64,000 nucleotides of DNA, from positions 248,001 to 312,000 of the forward strand of contig NW_024881627.1 of the NCBI RefSeq assembly GCF_019059575.1, in the 5' to 3' direction. This stretch comes from Amphibalanus amphitrite. Its lineage: Eukaryota; Arthropoda; Thecostraca; Balanomorpha; Balanidae. Below are positions 47,318-58,938 of the stretch, piece after piece. The position numbers were made by a program, and so were the translations under genes. The notes below the pieces were generated by a model. That model had not been told where the DNA came from and did no database searches. It saw nothing but the letters and a program-made list of their open reading frames with translations. Every line of letters begins with the position of its first letter. Positions within the stretch are counted from its first letter, which is position 1.

Positions 47318-47666
47318 GTAAGCGAACAGGAGTAAACCGGAGAGAGGACGTAGAGACGATGCCGTCTAGATAATATTCTTAGCAGCTAAGGATTATTTAC
47401 ATTCAGCAATAAGAAAGGTTATGGCTAGGGATAGGGATGGAGTTTCACATCAATCAATGTTCATCCTTTAAATGAGTTAACGTAGCTGGGAATGTAATCA
47501 TTAGAAATGTATTTGATTTATCCACATCTGCCTGGAGCACTTTGGCTTGCCCCGAAAAACTTACCAGCTCTTACGATATAACGGTATAACTCGTCAGCCC
47601 CCGCCAGAGCCTCAGTCACCAAGTTAAGGCAGCCATCCACTGACGCCCGCCGGTGTTGCCCGTCAG

Positions 47667-48012
47667 GTATCTGCGCTCGGTGCGCTCCGTCTCTGTGCAG
47701 AAGATGAGCTCCTCGGAGCAGCAGACCAGCTCCCAGGAGATCCGCTCCAGCGCGCGCGGCCGCTCGGCGCTGCGCAGCTCGGCCGCCGCCGCTGCCGACT
47801 CCGAGTACCTCGGCCTGGACGGCAACAAGGTGTACGTGCCGCCGTGGCTGGAGAACCACCCGATCCCGGACCCGCCGCAGCGGCGCGCGCCGCCCGCAGG
47901 CGCCATCTGGCCCGAGAAGCGGCCCTTCTACGACCTCAAGAACGACTACGACGCCATGCTCTCCTACATGGGCGTCACCAAGGAGCTGAAGAAGGCCGTG
48001 GGCGCCGCCTAG
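47667..48012 (+). CDS. myofilin-like thick-filament protein, unit 3, last exon
   Basis: Acceptor TTGCCCGTCAG at 47666; stop TAG at 48010-48012. It encodes YLRSVRSVSVQKMSSSEQQ, then VYVPPWLENHPIPDPPQ and the C-terminus YDLKNDYDAMLSYMGVTKEL. The DYDAMLSYMG motif parallels SYQDMLAYLD and YYEPMTDYLD in the other two units. The predicted role is structural, in muscle thick filaments. Confidence 0.65.
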
Positions 48013-49622
48013 GGAGGCTCGGAGGCCGGCGGGGGCGGACTGGCGGCGCCACTGAAGGTCGGACAGCGGGGGCGTCCGGCCGACAGCGGGCGGCGCTGGC
48101 ACCGGCCGGACAGCGGGGGGCACCGGCACCGGCGCCGGCCCGGACAGCGACTAGATCGGCACGGGATTCTCAGAAGCTTCCTCTGTTTCTTAAAACATAG
48201 CCACGAACGCTTTTGTTAGTTCCCACGGAGTTGCAGCTTTCACTATCAGCACTGGTAGCTGTAGTTGGACTCGAAAGATGCTGTGACAGAAAATACCAAC
48301 GAACGACCGAGAGGGACGTAGAATGTGCCTCCAGGCACAGTGGGAGGTCACTATGAGGTAATTTGTTTTTCTTTTTCACCGGTTGTAGTCAGAGTTCACG
48401 GTTAGAGACGGTACAGTGGTGGGGCCGCGTCTAGCCGTGTTCTTCTATCCCCTTTTGCTGTAAATCTTTAGGTCACCTACCGAGCGAGACTGAAGTGCGA
48501 ATGTCTCACCCTTGTGTTTAGGGCCTTTGGTCTCACCAAAGGAATGCATCCAACAATAAGAAAAGATAAATAAATACAATTGTGATCTAGCTAAAATGAG
48601 ACACGAGCTAGTATCCCAGCGTCTGATCTGACCACTGTAAATACTTCCGCGTGACCTTGTTGACCTCCACAGACGTGTGTAAGAGAGCCCTCCCACCACC
48701 ACCCTCCATTCCTGCATTTACCTTCCCATGTGCTCCCATGTAGATTGGATTGTTATTAGGAGGAGACTGCCAGTGTTCGCATCAACATCCTCTGCGCGAG
48801 GTTCGGACACCGACCGTTAATGTAGTAGGTATGCATCTGAAGAGCGGGCCCAATCGGTCGAGAGGTTAGACATGTCTGCTCCCCTGAATTGGACCGGTCT
48901 CGGGATGATCAGCATGTGCGGGCAGCAAGCGTCTGAAGACACTTGAACCTTACGTCGCTACATGTGGTATTTGGAAAATACTACTCGACTGAGTGAGTAC
49001 CTATACCAAGTAGGAAGAAAAGAACTCTTTCGTCCTATCACCAGAAGTGCTTTCATTGTTTGACATCAGGGCAAGCGTAGCCAGCGAAAAGGCACGCTTC
49101 TGTTGCTTGTTTGTTATAAACGGCTTCTAAAATACACGTTTTTAGATTATTGTCGTTTGTTGGTTCCAGTCATCTTGCAAAGTGCATCGAGTAGTCCTCA
49201 TGACAAATCGGGGTTATCGTGAGCCGTGACCATTCGGTAAGCCGAGAAGGTTGGCGTGAGATTGGATACCGATGCTGATTTTTCGTTGGCTGTCCGTACC
49301 TCACCACTGAGAGCAATGGAGACTGGGGCGGCCAATCAGAGGACGAGGAAGGATCGGCGTGACTCTGATTGGCTGGGAACACATCGCCTGGATTACATCC
49401 GGGAACTTTCCTAGGAAATCCGATCGGTGAAGAACCCACGACCCCAAGCGCCCGCCGGTCTAAACTGAGAGCAGCTCATAAGCGAACGAAGGTCGTACGT
49501 GCGAGAGAGGGATGGAGTTTTATCGATTCTGAAAGTTAGTTCAGGTTCATCTGGCTTTTAGTATTTGCTGTTGTGTTTTACAGGTAACCGTTTAAAAGCA
49601 GCTGGTCTGCTATAATCTGTTG
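48013..49622. other. 3' UTR and intergenic
   Basis: GC-rich to about 48160, then AT-rich. No gene recognised to 49622. A tRNA-like box-A string at about 48856-48880 is not followed by a box B. Confidence 0.45.
48569..48574 (+). terminator. candidate polyadenylation signal
   Basis: AATAAA inside GATAAATAAATACA, about 557 bases after the stop of the preceding coding unit and the first canonical hexamer seen downstream. Confidence 0.35.
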
Positions 49623-50816
49623 TTAACCCGACCGGGCCCGGGGGGTAATCCCAACCACCGCAGCCCGGGGGGGGGGGGGGCGTTTTTCGCCCCCCTGTCT
49701 AACTCCGTAAATAAGAGAGCTACGGAAACAAAAGCGATACCAAACGAAAGGTCCTTACGAGACGATTCTAATGCACCTAAAATTTTTGACCTCAGGTCAA
49801 TTTTCAAGGTCAGAGGTCAAGGTCAAAGGCCAAAACCGGCACATGTGTAGTGATATCAAAGTAAGCCTTCTAGAGGACGGCAGGCTGCATCAAACCGGCA
49901 AAATTGGGTGTCAAACGAAAGAAGAGAATCTGAGGATTCTGAAAATGTGCTCCAAATCAAAGGTCAAGGTCAAGGTCACGCTCAAAATTGACCTCAAACT
50001 TGGCACTTTTTCGCACATCTTGCGTGCTAACTTCCAAGATGTTTTGAAATGTTTTGAGGCTTATCGGTTCCCTATTTGTGGTTCATCTTACGATACAAGG
50101 CTGCTCAAAGGTCAAGGTCACAGAAGAGTATCCCTGCTAGAGGCTATTTCACTGATTCAAGTTAGTAATAATAAATAAGACAATTCTGCCATCCGGAAGC
50201 TCTAAATGAAGGCTTAGAGGAAAATAGATGCCAGATTCGTGATCAGCGGGTACAAATCCATCATAAACGACCTTTCATGTGTCAAGGTCAACCAGAGGTC
50301 ATTCGAGGTCACATGAGGTCAACATGAAACTTGACCTTTTCCGAACAAAATATATATCATTCGACGCGGCTTGACAAGGCGAATGCGATGGTACCACTGC
50401 CGTAGCTCTAGGACCATTTTTGTCGAAGTTATTTGCGAAAAACTAAAACCACATTTCAGGGTCGTTGACCTGACCTCTGACCTCAGGTCACCAAAACTAT
50501 TTTTCTATTTTTCTCTAGGTCAAACGCTACACAGCCGTGCTCGTAATTTGTCTTTATCTCTAAAACTCTATTTTTAGCAGCTATTTGAAGTTTGCGTCTG
50601 TGACGCCGAAGTTTGCCGTGCATGGGTCTAGCAAAATGGACCTTGTGACGTCATCAAGGGGGCTAGGTCCAAATTTTTTACTTCAGAAGATGTCAAATTG
50701 ATGGGAGAAAAGGTACTGAAAGTTTCGCCTTCCTATCCCTAAGCGTTCGGGAGTTATCGCAAATATTCGCCAGGGGGGGGCGAAAAACGCCCCCCCCCCG
50801 GGCCCGCGAGGGTTAA
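49623..50816. mobile_element. TTAA/poly-G hairpin element F
   Basis: 1194 bp bounded by TTAACCCGACCGGGCCCGG and, inverted at the right end, TTAACCCTCGCGGGCCCGG. Subterminal hairpins are a G run, CGTTTTTCG and a C run at about 49669-49697, and a similar G/C hairpin at about 50773-50800. The interior contains many TCAAGGTCA motifs (for example 49805-49830 and 49958-49980) and TGACGTCA at 50646-50653. No transposase frame. Confidence 0.85.
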
Positions 50817-51186
50817 TGTTTAGTAAGATCCTCGGCTACTAGTGGTGCCAGTTTCAGAAAATGTATCTTACGTCGACTGTCCGTCCAATAATGTCCAAGC
50901 CAGCCACAGGGGCGCGGGAACTACTTTAAGACTGGGGGGCACACCATAATAGAGATCAACCTAAGGTACCCTCAAATCTAGTTTTCTCACCGGTTTCAGG
51001 CCACTTATTTTCATTCCTTGACTTTTTCAGCAAAAAAAGAAAACATTTGCATGAAAAGTGCGGTATTCCGCCTCAAAGTTGTGGGGGCACCGCCCCACCG
51101 CTCCAAAGTTGGGGGGGGGGACAAGATGCCCCCACTGCCCCCTCCGGTTCCCGCGTCTCTGGCTAGTCATTTGTCCAAAGATGTCC
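50817..51186. other. intergenic, nothing recognised
   Basis: Short G runs and GTCCAA motifs related to the repeat that follows. No coding signal. Confidence 0.4.
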
Positions 51187-51511
51187 AAAAGCTACGCAAT
51201 AGTTAACACTCAACACTGTTATTTATTTTAATACCCTTTTAATATGTTATTATCAGCTCAAAAGTGTTAATCATATCGAAAGCTGAGCATTCAATTCGTC
51301 AATTAATGTTATAGGGTAGTGTGGGGTAATTTGAACATATTTTTACTATTAGTAAAAATATGTTCAAATTACCCCACACTACCCTATAACATTAATTGAC
51401 GAATTGAATGCTCAGCTTTCGATATGATTAACACTTTTGAGCTGGTAATAACATATTAAAAGGGTATTAAAATAAATAACAGTGTTGAGTGTTAACTATT
51501 GCGTAGCTTTT
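51187..51511. repeat. 325-bp near-perfect palindrome
   Basis: Centred at 51349 with a single-base loop; arms of 162 bases differ at only about one position. The innermost part contains GGGTAGTGTGGGGTAATTTG and its inverted copy. The palindrome extends about 125 bases beyond these motifs on each side. Transcription would give a long hairpin RNA. It may be real or a foldback assembly artefact. Confidence 0.9.
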
Positions 51512-53104
51512 TTTACGTCTTCTCCGTTGTACCAAATTCCAGCTCAACCCTGGATGAAGAAAAACTGTTTCAGTAGCGCATGTGTCACTTGCTTTCAACA
51601 TGCAAGCCTCATTTTTGGACGAGCCGAGCATACCTTGAAAAGCATAGCATCACTTTTCCACCAAGTCACGGTGTGTTCAAATTGCCCCACCGTGGGGTAA
51701 TTTGAACATACTGCCTTTACCTGCCATAGAAACGATAGTCTCGCCAGCACCGATGTTGTTTGACCCATAAACGAATAGGCAAAGCAATTCTAAACATACC
51801 TTCATTTGAAAAATCAACACAACAACTTGAAAAATAACGGTTGCAGAGCATCAACATCTGCACGCTGCACACCGGTCAGTTGACAGAATTCGCCTCTCTT
51901 CAATTAACAGAACGTCTAGCATCCCCGTTTGATAAAAACTCCACCAAACCTTTCTTCATCTGTTATAGTGGTGCCAATCGGAACCTGGACATTCGGAGTT
52001 CCGATTCTTTATAATGTCCAATTCGGAATTGATTGCACAAAGGTATAGTAGTCTGGACAACATTGGACGATCGCCTGCCACACTTGATCATTTTTATCAA
52101 GTAATCGTGCGTAGCATTGATTGGCGAATGGAAAGCTAAGCTCTTAATATAATGAACACTTTTCTGCTGGTAAAATTACATGATAAGCAATATAAATGAA
52201 TGTTTTGAGTGTTGATAGCTGCATAATTTTCGGACATATTTGGACAAATGGTTGACTTTAGCATTTTTGGACGGAAAATCAACGAAAATGCCGGACATTA
52301 GACGGATATTAGACGTAAATTTTCTAAAACTGGCATCACTTATCTGCTACTGCTTTGGGTCGAAAATATTGGCAAAAAAAACTGGGAGCGTTGTTTTTTT
52401 TTTCGGAGCTATCCCTGTCTTCAATGAAATTCTCACACTATGTTCAAATTACCCCACGCTAAAAGTTACTTTGCCATTTTTAAAAACAGGGTTCAAAAGC
52501 AAATTTCTTGGATTGAAGGCACTGATTAGGTCATTGTCAGGGGGAGGCACTCGCCTTGGCCGTATATGGGCCAGAATGTCTAACGATTTCCGCCATGTTG
52601 TGTATACCAAAGTCTTGAAAAGTTGATCACTGCAATCAAACTGCAAGCATGAAGCAGCAGCACTTTTGAGCAGTGTACCTCTCACTAAACTGCACCTCTG
52701 CTACCGTACATGCAATTTATATTTCTGGTATACACAACATGGCGGAAATCGATAGACAAAAACAAGTCACCAATGCTCCTTCCAGTATATATTAGAGTTC
52801 AGTGGTCATTGTACAACAAAAGCCGTTGCGTATTAGGCGCTAGCAATGCAAGATTTTGCGCTGCAATGAAGTTGCAATGACGTGTTGTTAGGCGTTTATC
52901 CTTGCGAAATTGATTTTTTACACTGTGCGTCAACATCTTCGTTCCCTGAAACTTTAAACCCCGTTCATATGATAGCCCGTTTAGTTACGATAATTTCTCT
53001 CATCGGTCTTATTGTCATGCCACTTATGGATTTTCCGTAATTTTGTGCTATTCACACTATATTCAAATTACCCCACATGTTCAAATTACCCCACCCTACC
53101 CTAC
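51314..53104. mobile_element. TIR element ending GGGTAG-GTGGGGTAATTTGAACAT
   Basis: The left terminus within the palindrome (GGGTAGTGTGGGGTAATTTG at 51314) has an inverted partner at about 53065-53104, where the motif occurs twice. Further internal copies of TTCAAATTACCCCA lie near 52442. A diverged direct copy of the palindrome arm is at about 52130-52215, and a 36-base inverted pair (core ATTTCCGCCATGTTGTGTAT) is at 52577-52615 and 52725-52760. No transposase frame seen. Boundaries are uncertain because copies appear nested. Confidence 0.55.
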
Positions 53105-54089
53105 ACGATTACTTAAAGAAATGCTGATATGTAGCAAGTGACTGTCCAATGTTGTCCAAAGTCTGCTGTCATTGTCCAACCAAATTCCGATTTGGACATT
53201 GGACAATATCCGAATTCCGAAGGTTCAAGTACCCATTCACCACTATCGGCTACTCAATGGCTCAATGCACATGTGCTGTAGCCAGGTCTAATGGAATGGA
53301 ATGGCTTCCGAATCCGGCTTTCTCAATCCATGCCATTTTTGGCCTCTGAAGTGTGAACCTATTCTGCGACAATAGCTACAATGTTTGGAAATAAGAAGAC
53401 TTGATACCTATCCAAAATGTCCTGTCAAATATGTCTGCTATGGCGCTATGGGCAGGATTTAGTTGGCAGCAGATGGACTTGTGGATCGGACCAAGATACA
53501 TAGTGAACGAGCTAGATTTCCGGTCTCAGCTTTTAATTGGAATGTTGAAGCATCTTTTAGGAAAAAAATAGGTAGCTGTTTTGCTCAAAGGAACGAGCAT
53601 GCTGATCGTCCGCAGGAAAAACGCACACACCGAAGGATAGTCAAAGTCCTCATTCCCATTGTCAAATAAAATCAAGCGCAAAAGAAGAAGAAAATAAAAT
53701 TGACTGAGGTGCTTTAGATTAATGTCACGTTTTGTAAAATGACCGTTCATGACCGTTTTATCATTTTCAAGTGACGTGATTTTGCATTAACAAAACATTC
53801 GACTCGACTTGGACTCGACCAGACTCGACCACATTCGACTTCCGAAATAGGCCTCCATCCACGTTTTCAAATAGGGTATCGGGTTGTTTGCTCCATAGTT
53901 CACACGGCATGGCTTTGACGTTTCAGAAGGTTATCCTATAACTCGGATTGTTTGCTTTCAATTCATGTACTCAAAAGGCTTCGAGGCTTCGAGATCTGTT
54001 GGAAAGAATTGAATTGACACTGACTTGAGCTCGTTGGAAGTAAAGTCGGCGTCGATTTTAAATTTAAGGAAGTTGTCGCATTTTCCAAA
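53105..54089. other. intergenic upstream of coiled-coil gene
   Basis: Contains more GTCCAA-type repeat sequence to about 53230, then AT-rich DNA with short frames. Promoter elements of the next gene were not recognised. Confidence 0.4.
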
Positions 54090-55784
54090 ATGCTGCTCAA
54101 GAAACCAAAGCTAAGACCGATAGATTATAGCACCAGAGTGTGTATACCACTTGATAAATTTAAAACAAGCTTAAACATCCCACCAAAGGAGGCCCTGGCA
54201 CATTTGAGGAAGCTCATACAACTTCATGCTGGTGAAACAAGAACATGTAAAGAAGAGTTAGAAGAACAGAAAGCTCACAATGATGCGCTCATAAAACAGC
54301 TCCGCGAAGATATTATGTCCAAAAGAATTGCTATCTTATGCCCAGGCAAAAATGAATTATTGGTAAGGAAAGCCCTCAAAGGCCATCACGATGGCAGCAA
54401 GATATTTGAAGAGAAAGAGCCCAGAGATGTGAATGAAGAGGTAGACTTTCAAACAAGCGACCTGAAAAACAAGCTCAATGCACTGAAACACGCTGTCCGT
54501 ACAAAGAAGAATCAATTAAACAGCACATTGGTTGTGTTCAACGACACGGTTGAGGACGTTGCCTTTTTGGAGCTGGAGGGACCGGTAGGCGATACAAGAT
54601 GTTTAGCGCTAGAGAATCATATCGGAGATGTTGGCAAGAGGATCCTTGAGGCCGAGATACTACAGCATACACTGAAGCATGTTCGCGACCAGCTTGGTGT
54701 TGAACAGCTCGCAAATAATGCTTCTCTGGAAATGGTGGAGAAACTCCTGAAAAACAGTCAAGAAGAACTTTCCGCCACGCAGCACTCGTTAGACGACGCC
54801 CAGCACAGAAAAACACATGCTGTCGCGAACACCATTAAGGCTGAGGTCGACAACCACTCCAAGAAGAAGCACCTGGCACGAAGGATGACACACTACAGGA
54901 AGCTAGCAGAAGATCAGAAACACGAGTTCCTTCACCTTCGTAAGGCGATCCAGGCGTACTTCATGTACCAGGAGTCAGTCCCCCTGCGGCACGCCATGTC
55001 CGACCAGCACCGCGAGGGCAGCCAGGATTTCGACAACAGCTTCCTCATAAGCGAGCTGCAGGACATGGAGAGCGACACGAACCTGCTGCGCGAGGTGACC
55101 GGCAGCCACGACATCCAGGGCGTGGTGCAGTGTTTCGAAACGCAGCGCGACACCTCGCAGCACCTGCAGTCGCTGGTCAAGGAGATGGAGGTGAAGAAGG
55201 TGCAGCTGCTGCACCGCATGGAGGAGCTGACCGTGCAGCGCAACGCGGCCGTCTTCCACGACCAGGCGGCGGCGGACGGCGTGCTGCAGCGGGCCACCGA
55301 GCGGCGGCGCGCGCACGACGCCGCCGCCGCCGGCACCGACTGGAGCGCGCTGGCCGCCGCCAATCGGGTGACGCAGGCGCTGGCCCGCATGCGGCAGCTC
55401 CTCGAGTACCTGGTGACGTCTCTGTCCCGCGCCAGCCTGGTGCCGGCGCCGCCGCGAGCCGTCTCCCGACTGGAGACGGCCGCCTACCTGACCGAGATGC
55501 TGCGGCTGGCCGCCGCCGGCGTCTCCAAACTGATGGAGCGGCTCGAGGGCCAGGAGCCGGACGAGGTGCTGCAGCGCGCGGCGCGCGCCAAGTTCTCGCT
55601 TACCCACTCGGAGGAGAAGTTTAGCACGCGGCAGCCGCCGGCGCTGGTGGCGGCGCCGGCCTCCGATGACGGCGACACCACTGGCGATGACGTGCAGATG
55701 GCCACGCGGGCCGTCATGAAGCGGCAGGCGCACCTGATCGTCCAGGCCAAACTGAAGGCCGGCTACGGCAGGAAGAAGTGGTGA
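54090..55784 (+). CDS. intronless coiled-coil protein, ODAD3/CCDC151-like
   Basis: A single open frame of 564 residues from ATG 54090 to TGA 55782-55784. It is nearly all charged alpha-helix with heptad character: HAGETRTCKEELEEQKAHND near the start, NKLNALKHAVRTKKNQLN around residues 130-147, a block containing AFLELEGPVGDTRCLALENH, and DIQGVVQCFETQRDTSQHLQ around residue 340 followed by a long helix. The C-terminus is basic (RQAHLIVQAKLKAGYGRKKW). Length and layout fit the outer dynein arm docking complex subunit ODAD3/CCDC151 (about 600 residues in animals), which anchors dynein arms on axonemal doublets; other axonemal coiled-coil families remain possible. There are no introns, unlike the neighbouring genes, and base composition changes sharply at about 54950 from mixed to very GC-rich. 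Confidence 0.6.
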   Translation: MLLKKPKLRPIDYSTRVCIPLDKFKTSLNIPPKEALAHLRKLIQLHAGETRTCKEELEEQKAHNDALIKQLREDIMSKRIAILCPGKNELLVRKALKGHHDGSKIFEEKEPRDVNEEVDFQTSDLKNKLNALKHAVRTKKNQLNSTLVVFNDTVEDVAFLELEGPVGDTRCLALENHIGDVGKRILEAEILQHTLKHVRDQLGVEQLANNASLEMVEKLLKNSQEELSATQHSLDDAQHRKTHAVANTIKAEVDNHSKKKHLARRMTHYRKLAEDQKHEFLHLRKAIQAYFMYQESVPLRHAMSDQHREGSQDFDNSFLISELQDMESDTNLLREVTGSHDIQGVVQCFETQRDTSQHLQSLVKEMEVKKVQLLHRMEELTVQRNAAVFHDQAAADGVLQRATERRRAHDAAAAGTDWSALAAANRVTQALARMRQLLEYLVTSLSRASLVPAPPRAVSRLETAAYLTEMLRLAAAGVSKLMERLEGQEPDEVLQRAARAKFSLTHSEEKFSTRQPPALVAAPASDDGDTTGDDVQMATRAVMKRQAHLIVQAKLKAGYGRKKW

Positions 55785-57316
55785 CCGCCGGACAGAGCCC
55801 CTGCCGGCAGACTCGTATTCGTGTTCCTTATTGATGGATTAGCCATGCATTGCCTTTACTGTTTGGTGTATAGTGCTGACTAATAGCTTATGTTGCCCGA
55901 TAGCTATGAAGCGGTAGGTATGTTGCTGCGCTGCGCAGGACTCAGCGTTTCTTTGTGTTCTAGAGCTCCGAAGGACTGTTGGTGTTTAAAAAAGGACAAA
56001 CGCTTGTGAAACTTGGAGCCTGGCTACTCAGGTTTCATTTCGTTGGGCATGCAGGCCATTCGCTGAGCCAGGCAACCGAAAAAGCTTCGCTCTTGATGGC
56101 CATGATTATCACGGTGTTTTCATTCCATCGTTCCATGAGATGACTTTCCGTCGAAACTTCGCCACGACATACGACCATGAGAACTACAAATACAACGAAC
56201 GAACTCCGACCACGTATTTACAATTAGAACGACTACACCTTTTTGCGTTGTTCGATGGCCAATCGTCATAACCATTTCGGCATCAGTTTGGACAAGCGTC
56301 ATACAGAATAACCCATCGGCGATGTGCATCACTGTTTGACGGTCGGCAAAACAGGCTGGACTCCATTTAACCATTCTGCATAACTCTTTGTCATTGAGCA
56401 CAATGTTCGTCATAGGCAAAACACTGTCAGATTGTCATAATGCTTCGACATTTCACAAAATGGTTAGTCGATGTGCAAAATTCATCGGTACTGTGCGTAA
56501 ACAATGACTGTTTATTTAAAACTTTCGTCAATGATCAAAATGTCAATGATGTACATACTGGCCCTTTAATCTGCAGTCAAACACGGCGATCTTTATGCAA
56601 CAATAGTTTTTTTTTTGTGTGTAGAAAGAGATCTTTATCACAAAGCCATTCAATATTCAGACAAAGTACAGCGACCTTCTCTAACAAGTAGCGTACGGAG
56701 TGGAATCTTGTTGTTCACGATAAATAGCCAACACCGCTTAGCAGCTCTATTCTTATATGTGCGCCAACAACAACGCAGCTGTTGCGGCGCCGCAACTCTG
56801 ATCGCCTCTGACCTCTGAGCACCTCTGATCATTTCTGACGGGCGGCGACCGACCGGTAGCGGACTCCGACCACCGGGTGCTCCGATCACAGGCCGGACGA
56901 GAACAGGTTCCTAGGTCGGGCCTCCGCCGCCGTCTCCGCCCGCCGCCGGCCGGCGCGTCGTTGACCTCCGCCCGGCTCCCTCCCTCCACTCAGGGGAGGT
57001 GGGCGCCCTCCCGCCCTCCCGTCCGGCCGGCGGTGGACGGGAGAGGCCGGCACCCGACAGTCGCTCCGCAGCCGCCGGCAGACCCGCGCGGCTCTCTCCA
57101 AGCCGACCTCGCCTGTCATCACACGGTCACAAGGGTGACTGATCCCAGTTTTCCAATACCTTTCCTGGGCATTTCCTTGAATTCTGTGCTGAGAACTTCG
57201 GTCGGTGATTTGGAGAGACGTGTGCAAAATATATCCTTCTCCAACACCAATCGAGTGATCCAGGCTTAATTCAAGCAGCCTAGTTCGATCCTCTTCCTTT
57301 GAGAAACACCCCCAGC
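55785..57316. other. 3' UTR, intergenic, GC-rich 5' region of the WAP gene
   Basis: 55785-56800 is AT-rich with no recognised gene. From about 56850 to 57110 the DNA is strongly GC-rich and may be promoter or 5' UTR of the secreted gene starting at 57317. Confidence 0.45.
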
Positions 57317-57840
57317 ATGATCCCCCTAGCCCTGTCGCTGTCGGCGCTGCTGGTGGCGCTGTGCGGCGCTGACAAGCTGCCGCTGGAGGCGCGGGGGACT
57401 GTCCTGGCCGACGGCTACCTGCCTCCTCCGAGAGAGTACCTGCCGCCGCCGAGGGAGTATCTACCGCCGCCGGGACGCACTGGAGAGCTCTCACTGCCAT
57501 CAGGAGGACCGGAGGGACTCTCCCCGCCATCAGGAGGCGCGCAGGGGCTGTCACCGCCATCAGGAGGACCGCAGGGGCTGTCACCGCCATCAGGAGGGCC
57601 GGAGGGACTGTCACCGCCATCAGGAGGCGCGCAGGGGCTGTCACCGCCCTCGACCGGAGAGCTGGGACTCTCTCTGCCCTCGACTGGCGAGCTGGGGCTC
57701 TCTCTGCCCTCGGTGGGTGCGACGGGACCTGACGCCGGCCTCGGGGAGGTCATCATCTCGTCATCTGCAGGATCGCTGCTCTCACTGGGAGAGAGGGGAC
57801 CGCCGCCGAAGGCGACAGGACCCGACACGGACCTGGCAGG
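57317..57840 (+). CDS. secreted WAP-module protein, exon 1 (signal peptide and Pro-rich repeats)
   Basis: ATG 57317 opens MIPLALSLSALLVALCGA, a clear signal peptide. It is followed by three EYLPPPR-type repeats and eight decapeptide repeats of the form GLSPPSGGPE, then a Gly/Ser-rich tail. The donor GGCAG/GTAAGT after 57840 ends the exon in phase 1. Together with the downstream exons this forms a secreted extracellular protein of disulfide modules. Proline-rich repeats joined to WAP domains recall crustin-type antimicrobial or matrix proteins of arthropods, but this order of modules is not one I can name. Confidence 0.75.
57485..57715 (+). repeat. 30-bp coding tandem repeat (decapeptide)
   Basis: Eight tandem units encode ten residues each, consensus GLSPPSGGPE, with TGELG variants in the last ones. 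The repeat lies within exon 1 of the secreted gene, and the reverse strand is also open (shadow frame). Confidence 0.85.
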
Positions 57841-58678
57841 TAAGTGAAGGAATGGTTGTGATTGCTAGTTGTTGCATTGAAAAAAGGTCGGGTGAACATA
57901 CCTATTCTTTGTGGTAAGATTTACAATCACGGGCAATTGCTGTCGAATCGGCAATGATCAAAGCCAAACGTCTCAGGCATATCAATCCAATACTGTCCCG
58001 TTACAACCTTCAGAGGATGCCAAAAGGTATGCTAACTTTACCCTATGTTTCTGGTAAGGCCTTCCAAAAAGTACACCTGATATATTTTGGCACCAAGTCA
58101 CTAAACTCAGCTGATCGATGATGAAAAATCAGGAATGTATCACAACCTTTCAGCACACGCTGATTGACATATCGGAGATGGCCAAGTGCAAACCCGTCAT
58201 TGCTAAGTGCATATGGTAAATTGTACATTGACGGTTCGTCCGCAAACACCCATCCCAGTCCGGTTTTTGCCGAAATAGCCTCGCCATCAAACTCAATCGC
58301 AGCCAAAACCAGTTTGAGAGCATTTATCACAACAGAGCAGCTAACTCGGAATGTCGGCAGAGGAGACATCAAAGTGCACGTTGTCCCTCACTGCCTGATA
58401 AGAATACCCCGGACCAATATATCAATTCCACTCGCCCGGTAAACTAAGTGCCCCTGCAAGCTTTGTAGGTACTGCAAGTCACTTTTCGGACCTAAGTCAG
58501 GACAGCTAAACTTAGCCGGACGAGATTGCATGGTATTTTCAACATCTATTCAACCAAAAATGATATTCGTCAAGGACATATCTATTTCGCCTAAGGAGCA
58601 TAAGTCAAGGATATTATTTTGGATCCTCCCAGCCCTGGTTGGAATAGCAGAGCCCTTCTGACTCCCTCCTCCTTGACA
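57841..58678. other. intron, nothing recognised
   Basis: First intron of the secreted gene. Short frames on both strands near 58043-58442 show no convincing protein resemblance. Confidence 0.5.
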
Positions 58679-58680
58679 CG

Positions 58681-58725
58681 GCAGTGGTTCTGGAGCCGGG
58701 CTCGGCCCACCCCGGCTTCTGTCCG
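58681..58725 (+). repeat. partial duplicate of the WAP exon start (decoy acceptor)
   Basis: GCAG at 58681-58684 and the following 41 bases (58685-58725) repeat the acceptor and first 41 bases of the exon at 58771, 86 bases upstream. The copy runs into an in-frame stop shortly afterwards (GTCTAATGA), so it cannot replace the exon. Confidence 0.9.
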
Positions 58726-58770
58726 CCCCCGTCTAATGACCCCTCCTCCCTCCCTCCCCTGATTCGGCAG

Positions 58771-58938
58771 TGGTTCTGGAGCCGGGCTCGGCCCACCCCG
58801 GCTTCTGTCCGCGCCGCCAGCTCATCCGCTCCTGTCGGCTGGTAAAGGCCGCGCCCAAAGAGTGCTTCGCAGACGTCGACTGCAGCCCCCAGGAGAAATG
58901 CTGCGCGCTGGACTGCGGACTGCAATGTGTGAATGCCG
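58771..58938 (+). CDS. secreted WAP-module protein, exon 2: WAP domain 1
   Basis: Acceptor GATTCGGCAG at 58770, donor GCCG/GTGAGT after 58938; phase 1 at both ends. It encodes one complete WAP four-disulfide core with eight cysteines in order: FCPRR, SCRL, ECFADVDC, EKCCALDCGLQC. WAP domains usually inhibit serine proteases or act against microbes. The exon equals the domain. Confidence 0.85.

Noticed and set aside
48856..48925. tRNA-like string near GGTCGAGAGGTTAGAC
   Set aside because: Box A resemblance only; no box B and no cloverleaf could be folded.
56120..56419. 99-codon minus-strand frame
   Set aside because: No family resemblance and no splice or promoter context; consistent with chance.
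58043..58442. Frames on both strands that hint at an RNase H-like LYIDGSS motif
   Set aside because: A single short motif without the rest of the domain; not enough to call a retrotransposon remnant.
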